Shown here: in pieces, positions 32,877 through 46,204 of the stretch
Position numbering within the stretch: the first letter of the stretch is position 1
Layout: each line of letters opens with the position of its first letter
Assembly: GCA_949130495.1 (NCBI GenBank)
Contig: OX422219.1
Span: forward strand, 269,685,111-269,749,110
From: Sambucus nigra
Taxonomy: Eukaryota; Streptophyta; Magnoliopsida; Dipsacales; Adoxaceae
Reading direction: 5' to 3'
DNA: 64,000 bases
The notes under the pieces: generated by a model
Seen by the model: only the letters and a program-made list of their open reading frames with translations
Database searches by the model: none
What the model was told of the DNA's origin: nothing
Translations under genes and position numbers: made by a program

Positions 32877-35457
32877 TACTCCTCCCTAACAACGGAATTT
32901 CGTCCTCGAAATTCAGATACAACCTACACCGCCAATCCTAGAATTGCTCCAAATCCTAATACATGTTCCCAACCATACACTATGCGGCTACCGCAATCGT
33001 AAAGTGACCCTAATATTACACCCATAATCTCTAGTGCTTCACGGCATAAATTTCAACTTTATATACTATGCCCCTTTCTATTTCAGGCGGTATATAAAAC
33101 CATCTCACCAAGGTGCCCATACACCTTTCTAACTTGTGCACATCTACACATACGTTGTGAATGTTCGACACGTAACACTCTCTCTAAATGAGGGTCTCCT
33201 TTCCTCGGTGTAATACTCACACATGGGTCCTCCCAACCCACATTGGCGCCGCTAACCCTATTGAACTTACATCCTAAAAATTCTAGGGTCTAAGCGTTAC
33301 CCTACCTATGCGAAATGAAAATACTAATTATGTACCTAGTGCCCAAGGCCTCTCTCAACTTCCAACATTTGCTTGGTTTCATGCATGGGACGTCACATAA
33401 AGCGAAATCCAAACAAGGAACCCTTCCGTTACACTACTCCCTCGCGTCGTCGATCATCGATATGTAACGGTCTAAGGCACATCCACGGGATGTCCTAAAT
33501 CCTACCTCGCAAATCCACTAACGTACTTGTACTACTCCATCCTATCGTCGGGCGCCTACTCTCTAACGAGATGTTACGATCATCTTACCCCAACATTCTT
33601 CTCCAAAACATTGCCTTTTCATTAAGGCCTGGCCCTAAGCCTCGAACCAATTTCTCTAAGTCCAACTCCACCCACTCACTTGTGGTGAGAGGACCACGTT
33701 AGTGCTTTTTCATAGCACGACAATTTCATCAACATACCACCATCCCATGGCTCATAATCTATAATGGTTCATCCACACTATAAGACTTTTCCACGAAACC
33801 AACATCCTTGCATCCTATAACATCTCTCCACTCCCAACGCCGTTAAGGTTCATGTGTGGAGTGTCTCGCCAAGCGAAATCCAAACAAGGAACCCCTCCAC
33901 ACACTACTATTTAACTTCGTCGGTCATGGAGGTCCGTTATTTCGAACATGCAACCGGGATAATCCTATCCCCTCTCAACAAAAGGTGGTTTGAACTCCTA
34001 TCTCTAACTAAGAGTCACACCACCAAGCGCTCGTACTAATTTTAAGTCCTTGCGCAACCAATGATGAGCTTACTCTTACAGCTCAATAATAATCCTGCGG
34101 CCTTAAATCATATCTATAAGGTCGCCACATACTCACATCATAATAATGAAACCTCTACTCATCGAAGTTCCACCTATGCACATAATAAAGGCGAACTCAG
34201 CCTGTATCCAGGTGAGATATCGCAACAACAACCTGTTCCCTCTAGGAACTGCGAACACGATAGTCTTGCCATCTTTAGCCTGCTATCGCTTCGATAATAC
34301 CATAATATCATACATACATACACAAAATATAAACACCCGCCCCTATGACGAGTGAGAGAAAATAAAATTCTGCAACCGCGGAAAACACATAGTCATACAT
34401 TATATAATGTTATCGATACCGCCACAAAGCTCAAATTACACACACGAGTCTAGGGTCAACTAACACCACAACTTCATCTAGCCACACCTCTCACCAAAAT
34501 TTCTTAACTCTATGCCCCATCTAGGCACCCTAACCTTGTCCTTTATTCCTACAGGGAAAGAACTGACCATGTGGCTCCATACTCCACATTATTATTTTCA
34601 TCACTGGCCTTCCTGACCATGATAAAGTTATCAGCATTATCTGACTCTATAACCTTGCTCTTTACAATCATCTTAATAATCCTCTTAACTTCTTCGTTAA
34701 AAGGAAACTCCACTATCGGTTTCAACAACCGTATATCAACAAATCTCCCCATGTGGATGTCCCTAATGGGGTCCACGAACATCAACATTCTCCATAAGTG
34801 TTAACAACACTTTTCTAAAGAGTCAATCATTCCACTGAAGGACTCTCTCTCTCTCTCTCTTCGTTGTACCTACCTCACCTTGGTACAAGGTTCACTTCTC
34901 CGTATCATCCTTTATCCACTGTCGATCTCTGGTCGATCCTTATGTGAATAATTCAGAAACGGCATTCCTCTCATTCCGGCTGAATCATGGGGACTCACGG
35001 TTAAAACTATCCGTAAGATCCCTTTCGAACCCTTATCGCCACTTTGAAATTCAACTTTAGTACCACTCTCTATTAGAGCAGTACTTGGATGCTCGTAACT
35101 ACTATACTTTAGTAGTCATTGCAACCATCCTTAACAATCGCCATAAGGGATGTGACCTCTATTACAGTCCTTAACCCCCAACTTCTACTAATCGCCTCAG
35201 CTAAGCCCCGCCTCCTGTTGTCCTTCTCAATTCCCTCCTTGGTCGCCCTTCCTCGATCGGCACACCATCCTAGAACAAGCACGCAAAGGATTTACTATAA
35301 TCTTATGCTATGATGTTATGGCGGGAGAACGAAGTCTCACAAGAGAAATCAACAATTCTAATCCTGAGGCTCTATATCAAATCGAGAGCAACGCTGAAAG
35401 CGTAGTACATCCGCACAGATTCCTAAGGACACTAGAACCAGATGCTCTGATACCATC
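32877..35457 (-). other. Element B interior 1, non-coding
   Basis: About 2.58 kb, closely similar to interior 2. No retroviral protein is visible. The motif GGAACCCTTCC preceded by CAAACAAGG and a GCGAAATC core occurs at 33380-33425 and 33850-33900. The only minus ORF conserved in both interiors is 79 codons (34788-34549); no domain recognised. A CT microsatellite is at 34843-34860. Confidence 0.7.
34549..34788 (-). CDS. Small conserved ORF in B interior 1, hypothetical
   Basis: 79 codons in the orientation of the element (MLMFVDPIRDIHMGRFVDI...). The copy in interior 2 (40820-40581) keeps the full length with about ten substitutions. It contains a charged segment EEVKRIIKMIVKSKV. I recognise no family. 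Length conservation between two copies that separated only recently is weak evidence of coding. Confidence 0.2.
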   Translation of the reverse strand: MLMFVDPIRDIHMGRFVDIRLLKPIVEFPFNEEVKRIIKMIVKSKVIESDNADNFIMVRKASDENNNVEYGATWSVLSL

Positions 35458-35900
35458 TGTGACACCCCGCCTAATAAAATACCGGGCGATCACTCCTATA
35501 TCAAATTAAAACAGGAGTCTCATATCGATCATTCTTAGCATCACTGTCGAAAATCCAGTTAATTACTAATAACCTATTAGGCCGGTGTCAAAATTTTACT
35601 TAACTACTCTTTTTAAACGAATATAATAAAAACATCCACACAGTTTTGCGTAAATGAAACTGAAATAAAATAAAATAACCTAACACTCGGTCAAAATATA
35701 TACAACCATATCGAATGCTGTACTAAAAGAATAAATAAATGCAATTGGGTCTTTGGCCCGAATGTTTATACAATACCTCCTATCTAGATTACAAGAAAGG
35801 AAGCAACTATTAAGAACCTTCACGCATCCACAGCTACTGCAGCTGATGTCTGACTCGAAGGAAGTATCATCCAGGCATCCCTGTGTCTGGACACCTATAT

Positions 35901-35932
<32 letters not shown>

Positions 35933-37438
35933 GCAAGAAAGGAAAATTAGATAAACGGGTCAAAGCCCGAGTTTGAAAATATTTTGCAAGTGCATAAATG
36001 CTTTATTTTTAGAAAAAGGTTTTCTCATATTAAAGTTCGGTATCGCACTCCCATGAGATACCCCTCACCTTTCCTCTAACAGTGCACACCTAGCGCATCC
36101 TAGAAAAATACCGTAGTCAAGCTATCCCGCCTAACAAGTCTGATGTACCCGTTTACTAGAAGCCTATCCATCCCGAGTACTAAGGGCTAAACTTCCCTCC
36201 ATTCTCAACACTGCACTAAGTTCGTGCGTGGGGTGTCTCGCGAAGCGAAATCAAAACAAGGAACCCCCCCGTTATACTACTACTTGGCAGGATTAACGGT
36301 AGAGATCCATTAGGCCCGTAGTACAAAATTAATGTATTAATATACAAATCATATTCATTTTTATATACATCTTTACAATATACATCCGGATCTATCTCCC
36401 GGACTGAGGTTTACTTTATATACAAATTAATAATACACATTCGGATCTATCTCCCGGACTGAGGTGTATTCCATACTCATTTATAAAACTTTCTATTTAC
36501 CTTCTTATATCCAGGAAATATATTTAAAAGCCAATTCATTATCATGAATTGCTTTAACACATCATATAACTTTTTTAAAAGCCAGCTTTATTATCATAAA
36601 AATGTTTTTTCGTTGTATAATATCCCATTTCCCTTCTCATATCCAGGAAATGTATTCAATGCCATTTTTATTATCATAAAAATGCTTTGATCATATCATA
36701 TTCTTCCATTTCCCTTCTTCCATCCGGGAAATGTATCCGAAGCCAAATCAATTATCCCATTTCCCTTCTTATATCCGGAAAATGTAATTAAAGCCATTTT
36801 ATTATCATAAAATGCTTTAACAAATCTAATACCGTCCCTCCGAGTTTCCCCACTGGACGCGTCCCTAAATGGCTATCATCTTTCAGGGCCTATCAAACAA
36901 GACAATCTGGGAACCTACCAACATCCGAAAGCGGCCATATACCTGCGGGAGAGTCATGACCACACCCAGAATCACCTCACCAGCGCAGTAAAATATATAA
37001 TCGCTCATATGGCCTAGGACTATATCCACCCTGCATTCATTAGCCAGGGGGCATCACCATACGCACGCAACTTCCCTTATGATAGCGATTTAGGGAGGTG
37101 TGTAACCATAATTTATTAATTATGAAAATCATTCTTTTCCATTTTGAAAGCATTCATTTTTATATTTTCAAAATCATTTACATCTTATCATATATATACT
37201 TTAATCACATAGTATATACATATACCATATATTCCTCCCTGAATATATAAATGGCCGTAATTGCAAATCTCATCTAGCGATGACCAATAATCCCAAAGAT
37301 TCCCTCAAGGAATCATAATCATGCATTCATACAAGCATGATACTACCCAAAGTATTTCCTTACTTTAATAGATAATACATACCTCAATCCCATCTAAGGA
37401 TTTATTGGATATCTCCAATTATACCATATCACTCTAAG

Positions 37439-37472
<34 letters not shown>

Positions 37473-38887
37473 CAAATTATCCTAATTATCTTGTAGGATA
37501 TACTAACTCCACAATCGATTATGGTTATGCTTCCGATACGCATAATTATATAGGCCTAAATTCCCACCGAAATATCCTAGGGATTTATCTTTCCCCAACA
37601 ACCTTAATTTAATGGGTCATGGATTTCATTTCCATGAACCCAAGGACTACATCTCGTCCAATTAATCATTTAGGGATCCTCGCCCTATATTATGGACCCC
37701 AACATCTTAACTTATCAACTATTATATTTTCCTCGAAAATATAACTTAAGGGTTATACATTAAAACCCTCACCTTTCCCTCCTAGATTCCTCAATTAGAG
37801 GGCCATAATCTCCTAAAGGGTTCCTCATATTAACCCATAATTAACCTCGAGTCAATTAAAATTGGATTTCACCCCATCCAATTCACCCTAGGAAAATTGC
37901 CCATTTCCAGAAGGGGTCATCGATCGACCCCTAGCCGTCGATCGATCGATGGCTTCGATCGATCGATCGATCATGTCTGGCAGCTTGTTCTCCGAGAAGC
38001 TGTTTCGGCCATGAAAGCTTCCCCCAAGCTTTCATCTCCTCACCCAACAGCCCACAACTTCAACCAACAACAAAAACACATATAATAAGGGTTCTAAACA
38101 TCCTAGAACCCGAAACCACCAATTTATTTTGATTAATTTCTAAGTTTCTCCAATTATGAAATTTTATGGGTTTATTCGTTTTATCTCACGAAACCCCATT
38201 TTATTCATGAAACCCCAATCCAAAATCTTTAGGGTTTGATTATACCAAACTACGGTATGAGATATTTATGCAAAAATTAAATAAAGCAAGTAAACACTTG
38301 CCTCGTGGATATAATCCGACGACCTCGAGCCAAATCCCGCAGAGGTTGGCCGGAATCTCCCCTTTTCTTCCTCTTTTCTTCCTCATCTCTCTCTTCTTTC
38401 TATTTTCTCTTATCTTTTCTCCTCTCTTTTCTCCCTCTCTCCCTCCTTATATAGAGAGAAAAGGGTTTAACCCCTTAAAACCCCAAAAACGACTCGTTTA
38501 CTCTTTTACGAACCCATTTAACTCCAAAATTACCCAGAACTCAAATTCGACAATCGAACACTCTTTTTCGACTATCTCGGCCATTCGGATACTCATGGCG
38601 TAGTCGAAATTTCCATCTGAGGTACTTGACCGCAACTCTCTATTTTAACCCATAATAAATAAATGCGGTATTCCCATTAAAATATTATCTTCTGTCGCTT
38701 TACCCAATGGTGACATACCATTAAAATACCTTGACATGTTTACTTAACCCCAAAAGTAATTATATCACCTATCGATAATCATCAAATCCTCGAAAATCCC
38801 AAAATTTACTATTTCAGGAAAATCTCCAAATTCCAATTTATACTCAATAATGGAATTTAATTGTCTCCAAAAGGACGGGTTGTTACA
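35458..38887 (-). repeat. Element B LTR 2 (middle)
   Basis: 3,430 bp, TG...CA, with PBS on its left side (35455-35435) and purine tract on its right. It thus serves as 5' LTR of the left unit and 3' LTR of the right unit. The palindrome cluster is at 37915-37972. Confidence 0.9.
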
Positions 38888-41433
38888 TACTCCCCTGTTA
38901 CAACGAAATTTCGTCCTCGAAATTCAGATACAACCTACACCGCCAATCCTAGAATTTCTCCAAATCCTAATACCTCAAAGGGCATGATACTAACCCAATG
39001 GTTCCCAACCATACACTATGCGGCTACTGCAATCGTAAAGTGACCCTAATATTTCACCCATAATCTCTAGTGCTTCACGGCATAAATTTTAACTTTATAT
39101 ACTATGCCCCTTTCTATTTCAGGCAGTATATAAAACCATCTCACCAAGGTGCCCATACACCTTTCTAAGTTTTGCACATCTGCACATACGTTGTGAACGT
39201 TCGACACGTAACACTCTCTCTAAATGAGGGTCTCCTTTCCTCGGTGTAATACTCACACATGGGTCCTCCCAACCCACATCGACGCCGCTAACCCTATTGA
39301 ACTTACATCCTAAAAATTCTACGGTCTAAGCGTTACCCTACCTACGTAAAATGAAAATACTAAATATGTCCCTAGTGCCCAAGGCCTCTCTCAACTTCCA
39401 ACATTTGCTTGGTTTCATGCGTGGGACGTCTCGCAGAGGGAGATCCAAACAAGGAACCCTCCTGTTACACTACTCCCTCACGTTGGCGGTCATCGAGATG
39501 TAATGCCCTAAGGCACATCCACGGGACGTCCAAAATCCAACCTCGCAAATCCACTAACGTACTTGTACTACTCCATCCTATCGTCGGGCGCCTACTCTCT
39601 AACGAGATGTTACGATCATCTTACCCCAACATTCTTCTCCAAAACTTTGCCTTTTCATTAAGTCCTGGCCCTAAGCCTCGAACCAATTTCTCTAAGTCCA
39701 ACTCCACCCACTCACTTGTGGTGAGAGGACCACTTTAGTGCTGTTTCATAGCACGACAATTTCATCAACATGCCACCATCCCATGGCTCATATTCTATAG
39801 GGGTTTATCCACACTATAAGACTTTTCCACGAAACCAACATCCTTGCATCCTATAACATCTCTCCACTCCCAACGCCGTTAAGGTTCATGTGTGGAGCGT
39901 CTCGCCAAGCGAAATCCAAACAAGGAACCCCTCCACACACTACTATTTAACTTCGTCGATCATGGAGGTCCGTTATTTCGAACATGCAACCGGGATAACA
40001 TATCCCCTCTCAACAAAAGGTGGTTTGAACTCCTATCTCTAACTAAGAGTCACACCACCAAGCGCTCGTACTAATTTTCAGTCCTTGCGCAACCAATGAT
40101 GAGCTTACTCTTACAGCTCAACAATAATCCTGCGGCCTTAAATCATATCTATAAGGTCGCCACATACTCACATCATAATAATGAAACCTCTGCTCATCGA
40201 AGTTCCACCTATGCACATAATAAAGGCGAACTCAGCCTGTATCCAGGTGAGATATCGCAACAACAACCTGTTCCCTCCAGGAACTGTAGACACGATAGTC
40301 TTGCCATCATTAGCCTGCTATCGCTCTGATAATACCATAATATCATACATACATACACAAAATATAAACACCCGCCCCTATGACGAGTGAGAGAAAATAA
40401 AATTCCGCTACCATGGAAAACACATAGGCATACATTATATAATGTTATCGATACCGCCACAAAGCTCAAATTACAGACACGAGTCAAGGGCTAATGAACA
40501 CCACTTCATCTAGCCACACCTCATACCAAAATTTCTTAACTCTATGCCCCATCTAGGCACCCTAACCTTGTCCTTTATTCCTACCGGGAAAGGACTAACC
40601 TTATGGCTCCACACTCCACATTATTATTTTCATCACTGGCCTTCCTGACCATGATAAAGTTATCAGCATTATCTGACTCTATAACCTTGCTCTTTACAAT
40701 CATCTTACTAATCCTCTTAACTTCTTCGTCAAACGGAAACTCCACTACCGGTTTCAACAACCCTATATCAACAAATCTCCCCATGTGGATGTCCCTAATG
40801 GGGTCCACGAACATCAACATTCTCCATAAGTGTTAACAACACTTTTCTAAAGAGTCAATCATTCCACTGAAGGACTCTCTCTCTCTCTTCGTTGTACCTA
40901 CCTCACCTTGGTACAAGGTTCACTTCTCCGTATCATCCTTTATCCACTGTCGGTCTCTGGCCGATCCTTATGTGAATAATTCAGAAACTGCATTCCTCTC
41001 ATTCCTGCTGAATCATGGAGACTCTCGGTTAAAACTATCCGTAAGATCCCTTTCGAACCCTTATCGCCACTTGGAAATTCAACTTTAGTACCACTCTCTA
41101 TTAGAGCAGTACTTGGATGCTCATAACTACTATACTTTAGTAGTCGTTGCATCCATCCTTAATAATCTCCATAAGGGGAGGGACCTCTATTACGGTCCTT
41201 ATCCCCCAACTTCTACTAATCGCCTCAGCGTATCGGCACACGTTCCTAGAACGAGCAGGCAAAGGATTTACTATAATCTTATGCTATGATGCTATGGCAG
41301 GAGAACGAAGTCTCATAAGAGAAATCAACAACCCTAATCCTGAGGCTCTATATCAAATCGAGAGCAACGCTGAAAGCGTAGTACATCCGCACAGATTCCT
41401 AAGGACACTGGAACCAGATGCTCTGATACCATC
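38888..41433 (-). other. Element B interior 2, non-coding
   Basis: About 2.55 kb, colinear with interior 1, including the dispersed GCGAAATCC/CAAGGAACCC motif (39412-39470, 39886-39940), the 79-codon ORF (40820-40581) and the PBS at 41431-41411. Small indels distinguish the two copies. Confidence 0.7.
40581..40820 (-). CDS. Small conserved ORF in B interior 2, hypothetical
   Basis: Second copy of the 79-codon ORF described at 34549-34788, full length, with substitutions including P-to-V and N-to-D changes. No recognisable domain. Confidence 0.2.
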   Translation of the reverse strand: MLMFVDPIRDIHMGRFVDIGLLKPVVEFPFDEEVKRISKMIVKSKVIESDNADNFIMVRKASDENNNVECGAIRLVLSR

Positions 41434-41873
41434 TGTGACACCCCGCCTAATAAAATACCAAGCGATCACTCCTATATCAAATTAAAACAGGAGTCTCATA
41501 TGGATCATTCTTAGCATCACTGTCGAAAATCCATTTAATTACTAATAACCTATTAGGCCGGTGTCAAAATTTTGCTTAACTACTCTTTTTAAACGAATAT
41601 AATAAAAACATCCACACAGTTTTGCGTAAATAAAACTGAAATAAAATAAAATAACCGAAGACTCGGTCAGAATTTATACAACCATATCGAATGCTGTACT
41701 AAAAGAATAAATAAATGCAATTGGGCCTTTGGCCTGGATATTTATACAATACCTCCTATCTAGATTACAAGAAAGGAAGCGACTATCAAGAACCTGCACG
41801 CATCCACAGCTGCTGCAGCTGACGTCTGACTCGAAGGAAGTATCATCCGGGCGTCCCTGTGTCTGGACACCTG

Positions 41874-41925
<52 letters not shown>

Positions 41926-43010
41926 CAAGAAAGGAAAGTAGATAAACGGGTCATAGCCCGAGCTTGAAAATATTTTTCAAGTGCATAAATGCTTTATTTT
42001 TAGAAAAAGGTTTTCTCATATTTAAGTTTGGTATCACACTCCCATCAGATACCCCTCACCTATCCTCTAACAGTGCACACCTAGCGCATCCTAGCAAAAT
42101 ACCCTAGTCGAGTTATCCCCCCTAAATAGTCTGATGTACCCGTTTACTAGAAGCCTATCCATCCAGAGTACTAAGGGCTAAATTTCCCTCCATTCTCAAC
42201 ACTGCACTAAGTTCGTGCGTGGGGTGTCTCGCGAAGCAAAATCCAAACAAGGACCCCCCTCCATACACTACTACTTGGCAGGGTTAATGGTAGAGACCCA
42301 TTAGGCCCGTAGTACAAAATTAATGTATTAATATACAAATCATATTCATTTTTATATACATCTTTACAATATACATCCGGATCTATCTCCCGGACTGAGG
42401 TTTACTTTATATACAAATTTATAATACACATCCGGATCTATCTCCCGGACTGAGGTTTATTCTATACTCATTTATAAAACTTTTTATTTCCCTTCTTATA
42501 TCCATGAAATATATTTAAAAGCCAATTAATTATCATGAATTGCTTTAACACATCATATAACTTTTTTAAAAGCCAGTTTTATTATCATAAAAATGATTTT
42601 CCATTTTATAACATCCCATTTCCCTTCTCATATCCAGGAAATGTATTCAAAGCCATTTTTATTATCATAAAAATGCTTTGATCATATCATATGCTTCCAT
42701 TTCCCTTCTTCCATCTAGGAAACGTATCCGAAGCCAAATCAATTATCCCATTTCCCTTCTTATATCCGGGAAATGTAATTAAAGCCATTTTATTATCATA
42801 AAATGCTTTAACAAATCTAATACCGCCCCTCCGAGTTTCTCCATTGGACGCGCCCCTAAATGGCTATCATCTTCCAGGGCCTATCAAACAAGACAACCTG
42901 GGAACCTACCAACGTCGGGAAGTGGCCATATGCCTGCGGGAGAGTAATGACCACGCCCAGAATCACCTCACTGGCGTAGTAAAATATATAATCGCTCATA
43001 TGGCCTAGGT

Positions 43011-43372
43011 AGGGGTGTTCACGGGTCGGTCGGTTCGGTTTTGACCGGGTTTTTTGGGCCGAACCGACCATGTCGGTTTTTGGAGGGGGAGAACCGAACC
43101 GAACCGAATCGAAAATGCTGAAAAACCGAACCGAACCGAATCGGGTCGGTTTTTGACAGGGCCGATTTTATATAGGGCCGGTTCGGTTTTTTCCTTTATT
43201 TTAATAAAAAATATATTTTTTTAATACCTAATATAAATATAAAATTAAAAAATATAATATAATATGTCAAGACTAATATAAATATAATATAAAATATAAA
43301 ATTAAAAAGTATAAAAATTAAATCGGTTCGGTTCGGTTCAAAATCGGTTTTTTTATGCCAAAACCGAAAACT
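43011..43372 (+). mobile_element. hAT-like MITE fragment
   Basis: It begins TAGGGGTGTTCACGGG, similar to hAT-type terminal inverted repeats, and has two GC-rich blocks of GAACCGAACCGAA or complement around an AT-rich centre. The expected right end (TGAACACCCCTA) is absent; the fragment stops at the element E junction. The identity rests on the terminal sequence only. Confidence 0.4.
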
Positions 43373-43394
43373 AGTCCCCGGCAACGGCGCCATT

Positions 43395-44997
43395 TGATAG
43401 ACAGGGTTTTACCGCGGCGCGAGAGTCACCTACGCGCCGGTCGTTTTGAATTCGGCTCACCTGAACTATACAAAACCTAAATTACGACTACACTCAACGG
43501 GTGAGTATAGCGGTAAGTCGGGTATCGAAAATCCACAGAGACGAGTTGCTAGAATTTATATGATTTAATATTCCGAAATAAAAGTGTAAAAGGTAATTTT
43601 AATAAAAAGGAAAAGATAATAAAGAGAAAAGATTAAACTAGGCGAGTGTAATTAAACTATGTTAACAAAGTGAATAAAAACTATAGGTTGCGTCGAATAT
43701 CCCTCACCCCGAGTTAATTAGTATAAAATGGTTACATGGGTCGACGAGTTATTACAAATGTGTCTCATTTCGACAATTAATTAAATCAAGGGTTGTTATG
43801 CCCTAAATCATCATAAAAGCCTAATAAGATTTTGGCGTCAACAAATATCCCGAAAATTACGCGCGAAAGGTCGTAAGCACGGGACATACATGATATGCCT
43901 CGTCAAATCTCCTAGGCGTAATAACTAGGACAACGCACCCGAAATAAACCCGTAAACACCATCACCAAAGCAAAGAAACACATCAACGCTAGGTGAGTTC
44001 AATCCGACACAACCTAATTTAACCTAGCTACAAAGCATGGTAAATAGCAAAAAATAAATCAAAGAAAGTAAATCTACACTAGAAGGCAATAAATGGAAAG
44101 CAAGTAAATAAAGCAATAAACCTAAATTAGAAAGCAAGAAATGAACAACACAAAGCTTATACAAAGAAACAACAATTAATAACAATGGAGGAGATAATGA
44201 ATAGTGCTTACAATACCCAAATGGGTGCAAACCCTAGGAAGAGAAGCTCCACCCAAAAATCCCCTATCTCCAACCTAAAATGAAATATCTCCTACAAATA
44301 AAAGCCCCCAACATTCTATTTATACCCCAAAACAAACCCCAAACAAAACCAAGCCAAAAAACCCAAAATAAGTGAATTTTCGTCCATATCTGATGGTACC
44401 GGTCGACCGCACTTTTGGAATTTGCCTTGGACTGGAGACAGCCCACTTTTTCCTCCGAACCAATTTTGACGCGTTGCACGGAAACGGCCATAACTCCCTC
44501 ATACGGAATCGAAATGAGGCATGGTCGGAACCGACGCGAAGATAATTCAATTATATACATGATTATGTTTTGAAACCCTCCAAATTATGCAGTATGAAAT
44601 TACCAAAATGCCCTTGAAGTAGAAGAAAATACCGAAACCTTCCGGAAATGGGCATAACTTCCACATACGGAGTCAAAATGACGCACGGTCAGTGGCCACG
44701 GAAGGATAATTTGATGATATACATGTTGGTAACTTCATTAAATAAAAGATAGTGAGTTTGAAAAGACCAAATTGCCCTTGAAGTAGCATTCGACGATGGA
44801 ACTTCTCCGAAATGCAACCGAACCTCACTTTTAGCGTTCCAATACCTACAAAAACACAAATAACCCCTGTAAAGCATGTATATATCCAAATCCAAGGTTG
44901 TCTGGTTAATGAGCATACTTATAGGCATTTAGGACCGTAAAAGTGCTAGAATGCATAAAGATAAAGGGAAGAAATATGCAATATTCGATACGAATCA
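43395..44997 (-). mobile_element. Element E: Athila-type LTR plus PBS, interior missing
   Basis: On the minus strand an LTR starting TGATTCGTATCG (44997) and ending CTGTCTATCA (43395) is followed by a perfect 18-nt tRNA-Asp PBS (43392-43375). It is homologous to the D LTR over most of its length. The rest of the element is absent: the hAT-like sequence begins within 4 nt of the PBS end. A TATAAATAG box (about 44325) has a GGTCGACC-type palindrome (44396-44412) about 75 bp upstream, where D has GATCGATC blocks. Confidence 0.8.
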
Positions 44998-46204
44998 CCC
45001 AACATCTTAACTTATCGACTATTCTATTTTCCTCAAAAATATAACTTAAGGGTTATACATTAAAACCCTCACCTTGCCCTACTAGATTCCTTAATTGGAG
45101 GGCCATAAGCTCCTAAAGGGGTCCTCATATTAACCCATAATTAACCTCGAGTCAATTAAAATTGGATTTCACCCCATCCAATTCACCCTAGGTAAATTGC
45201 CCATTTCCAGAAGGGGTCGATCGATCGACCCATAGCCGTTGATCGATCGATGGCTTCGATCGATCGAGCCCCCATGATCGATCGATCGATCGATCATGTC
45301 GGGAATCTTCTTCTCCGAGAAGCTGTTTAGGCCATGAAAGCTTCCCCCAAGCTTTCATCTCCTCACCCAACAGCCCACAACTTCAACCAACAACAAAAAC
45401 ACAAATAATAAGGGTTCTAAACATCCTAGAACCCGAAGCCACCAATTTATTTTGATTAATTTCTAAGTTTCTCCAAATATGAAATTTTAGGGGTTTATTC
45501 GTTTTATCTCCCGAAAACCCGTGTTATTCACGAAACCCCAACCCAAAATCTTTAGGGTTTGATTATACCAAACTACGGTATGAGATATTTATGCAAAAAT
45601 TAAAGAAAGCAAGTAAACACTTGCCTCGTGGATATAATCTGACGACCTCGAGCCAAATCCCGCGGAGGTTGGCAGGAATCTCCCCTTTTCTTCCTCTTTT
45701 CTTCCTCCTCTCTCTCTTCTCTCTTTTTTCAATTTTATCTTCTCTCTTCTCCCTCTCTCCCTCCTTATATAGAGAGAAAGGGGTTTAACCCCTTAAAACC
45801 CCAAAAATGTCCCGTTTACTCAATTACGAGCCCATTTAACTCCAAAATTACCCGGAACTCAATTTCGACAATCGGACACTCTTTTTTTACTATCTCGACC
45901 ATTCCGAGACTCATGGCGCAGTTGAAATTTCCATCCGAGGTACTTGACCGCAACTCTCTATTTTAACCCATAATAAATAAATGCGGTATTCCCATTAAAA
46001 TATTATCTTCTGTCGCTTTACCCAATGGCGACATACCATTAAAATACCTCGACATATTTACTTTACCCCAAAAAAATTATATCACCTATCGATAATCATC
46101 AAATCCTTGAAAATCCCAAAATTTACTATTTCGGGAAAATCTCCAAATTTCAATTTATACTCAATAATGGAATTTAATTGTCTTCAAAAGGATGGGTTGT
46201 TACA

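Larger units (their letters stand above)
29461..46204 (-). mobile_element. Element B: tandem LARD-like element, LTR-internal-LTR-internal-LTR
   Basis: Flanked by GGCGT at 29456-29460 and 46205-46209. Three LTRs (29461-32876, 35458-38887, 41434-46204) separate two similar ~2.55-2.58-kb interiors. In minus orientation each LTR begins TGTAACAACCC and ends GTGTCACA. PBSs of tRNA-iMet type are at 41431-41411 and 35455-35435, and purine tracts precede the LTRs at 32877 and 38888. No gag or pol is recognised, so it fits large retrotransposon derivatives. LTR block similarity to element A points to a Tekay-type parent as helper. Only the outer ends carry the TSD, so the structure arose by recombination or joint insertion rather than two independent insertions. 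Confidence 0.85.
41434..46204 (-). repeat. Element B LTR 3, interrupted
   Basis: The left part 41434-43010 and right part 44998-46204 match LTR 1 and 2. About 670 bp of LTR (equivalent to 31020-31690) is missing and replaced by 43011-44997. The palindrome cluster 45216-45296 has one block more than the other LTRs. It ends TTGTTACA before the GGCGT duplication. Confidence 0.88.

Noticed and set aside
34571..34804. Plus-strand ORF with hydrophobic segment, conserved in both B interiors
   Set aside because: It is on the opposite strand to the element and overlaps the minus ORF; both interiors are recent copies of each other, so conservation is uninformative.
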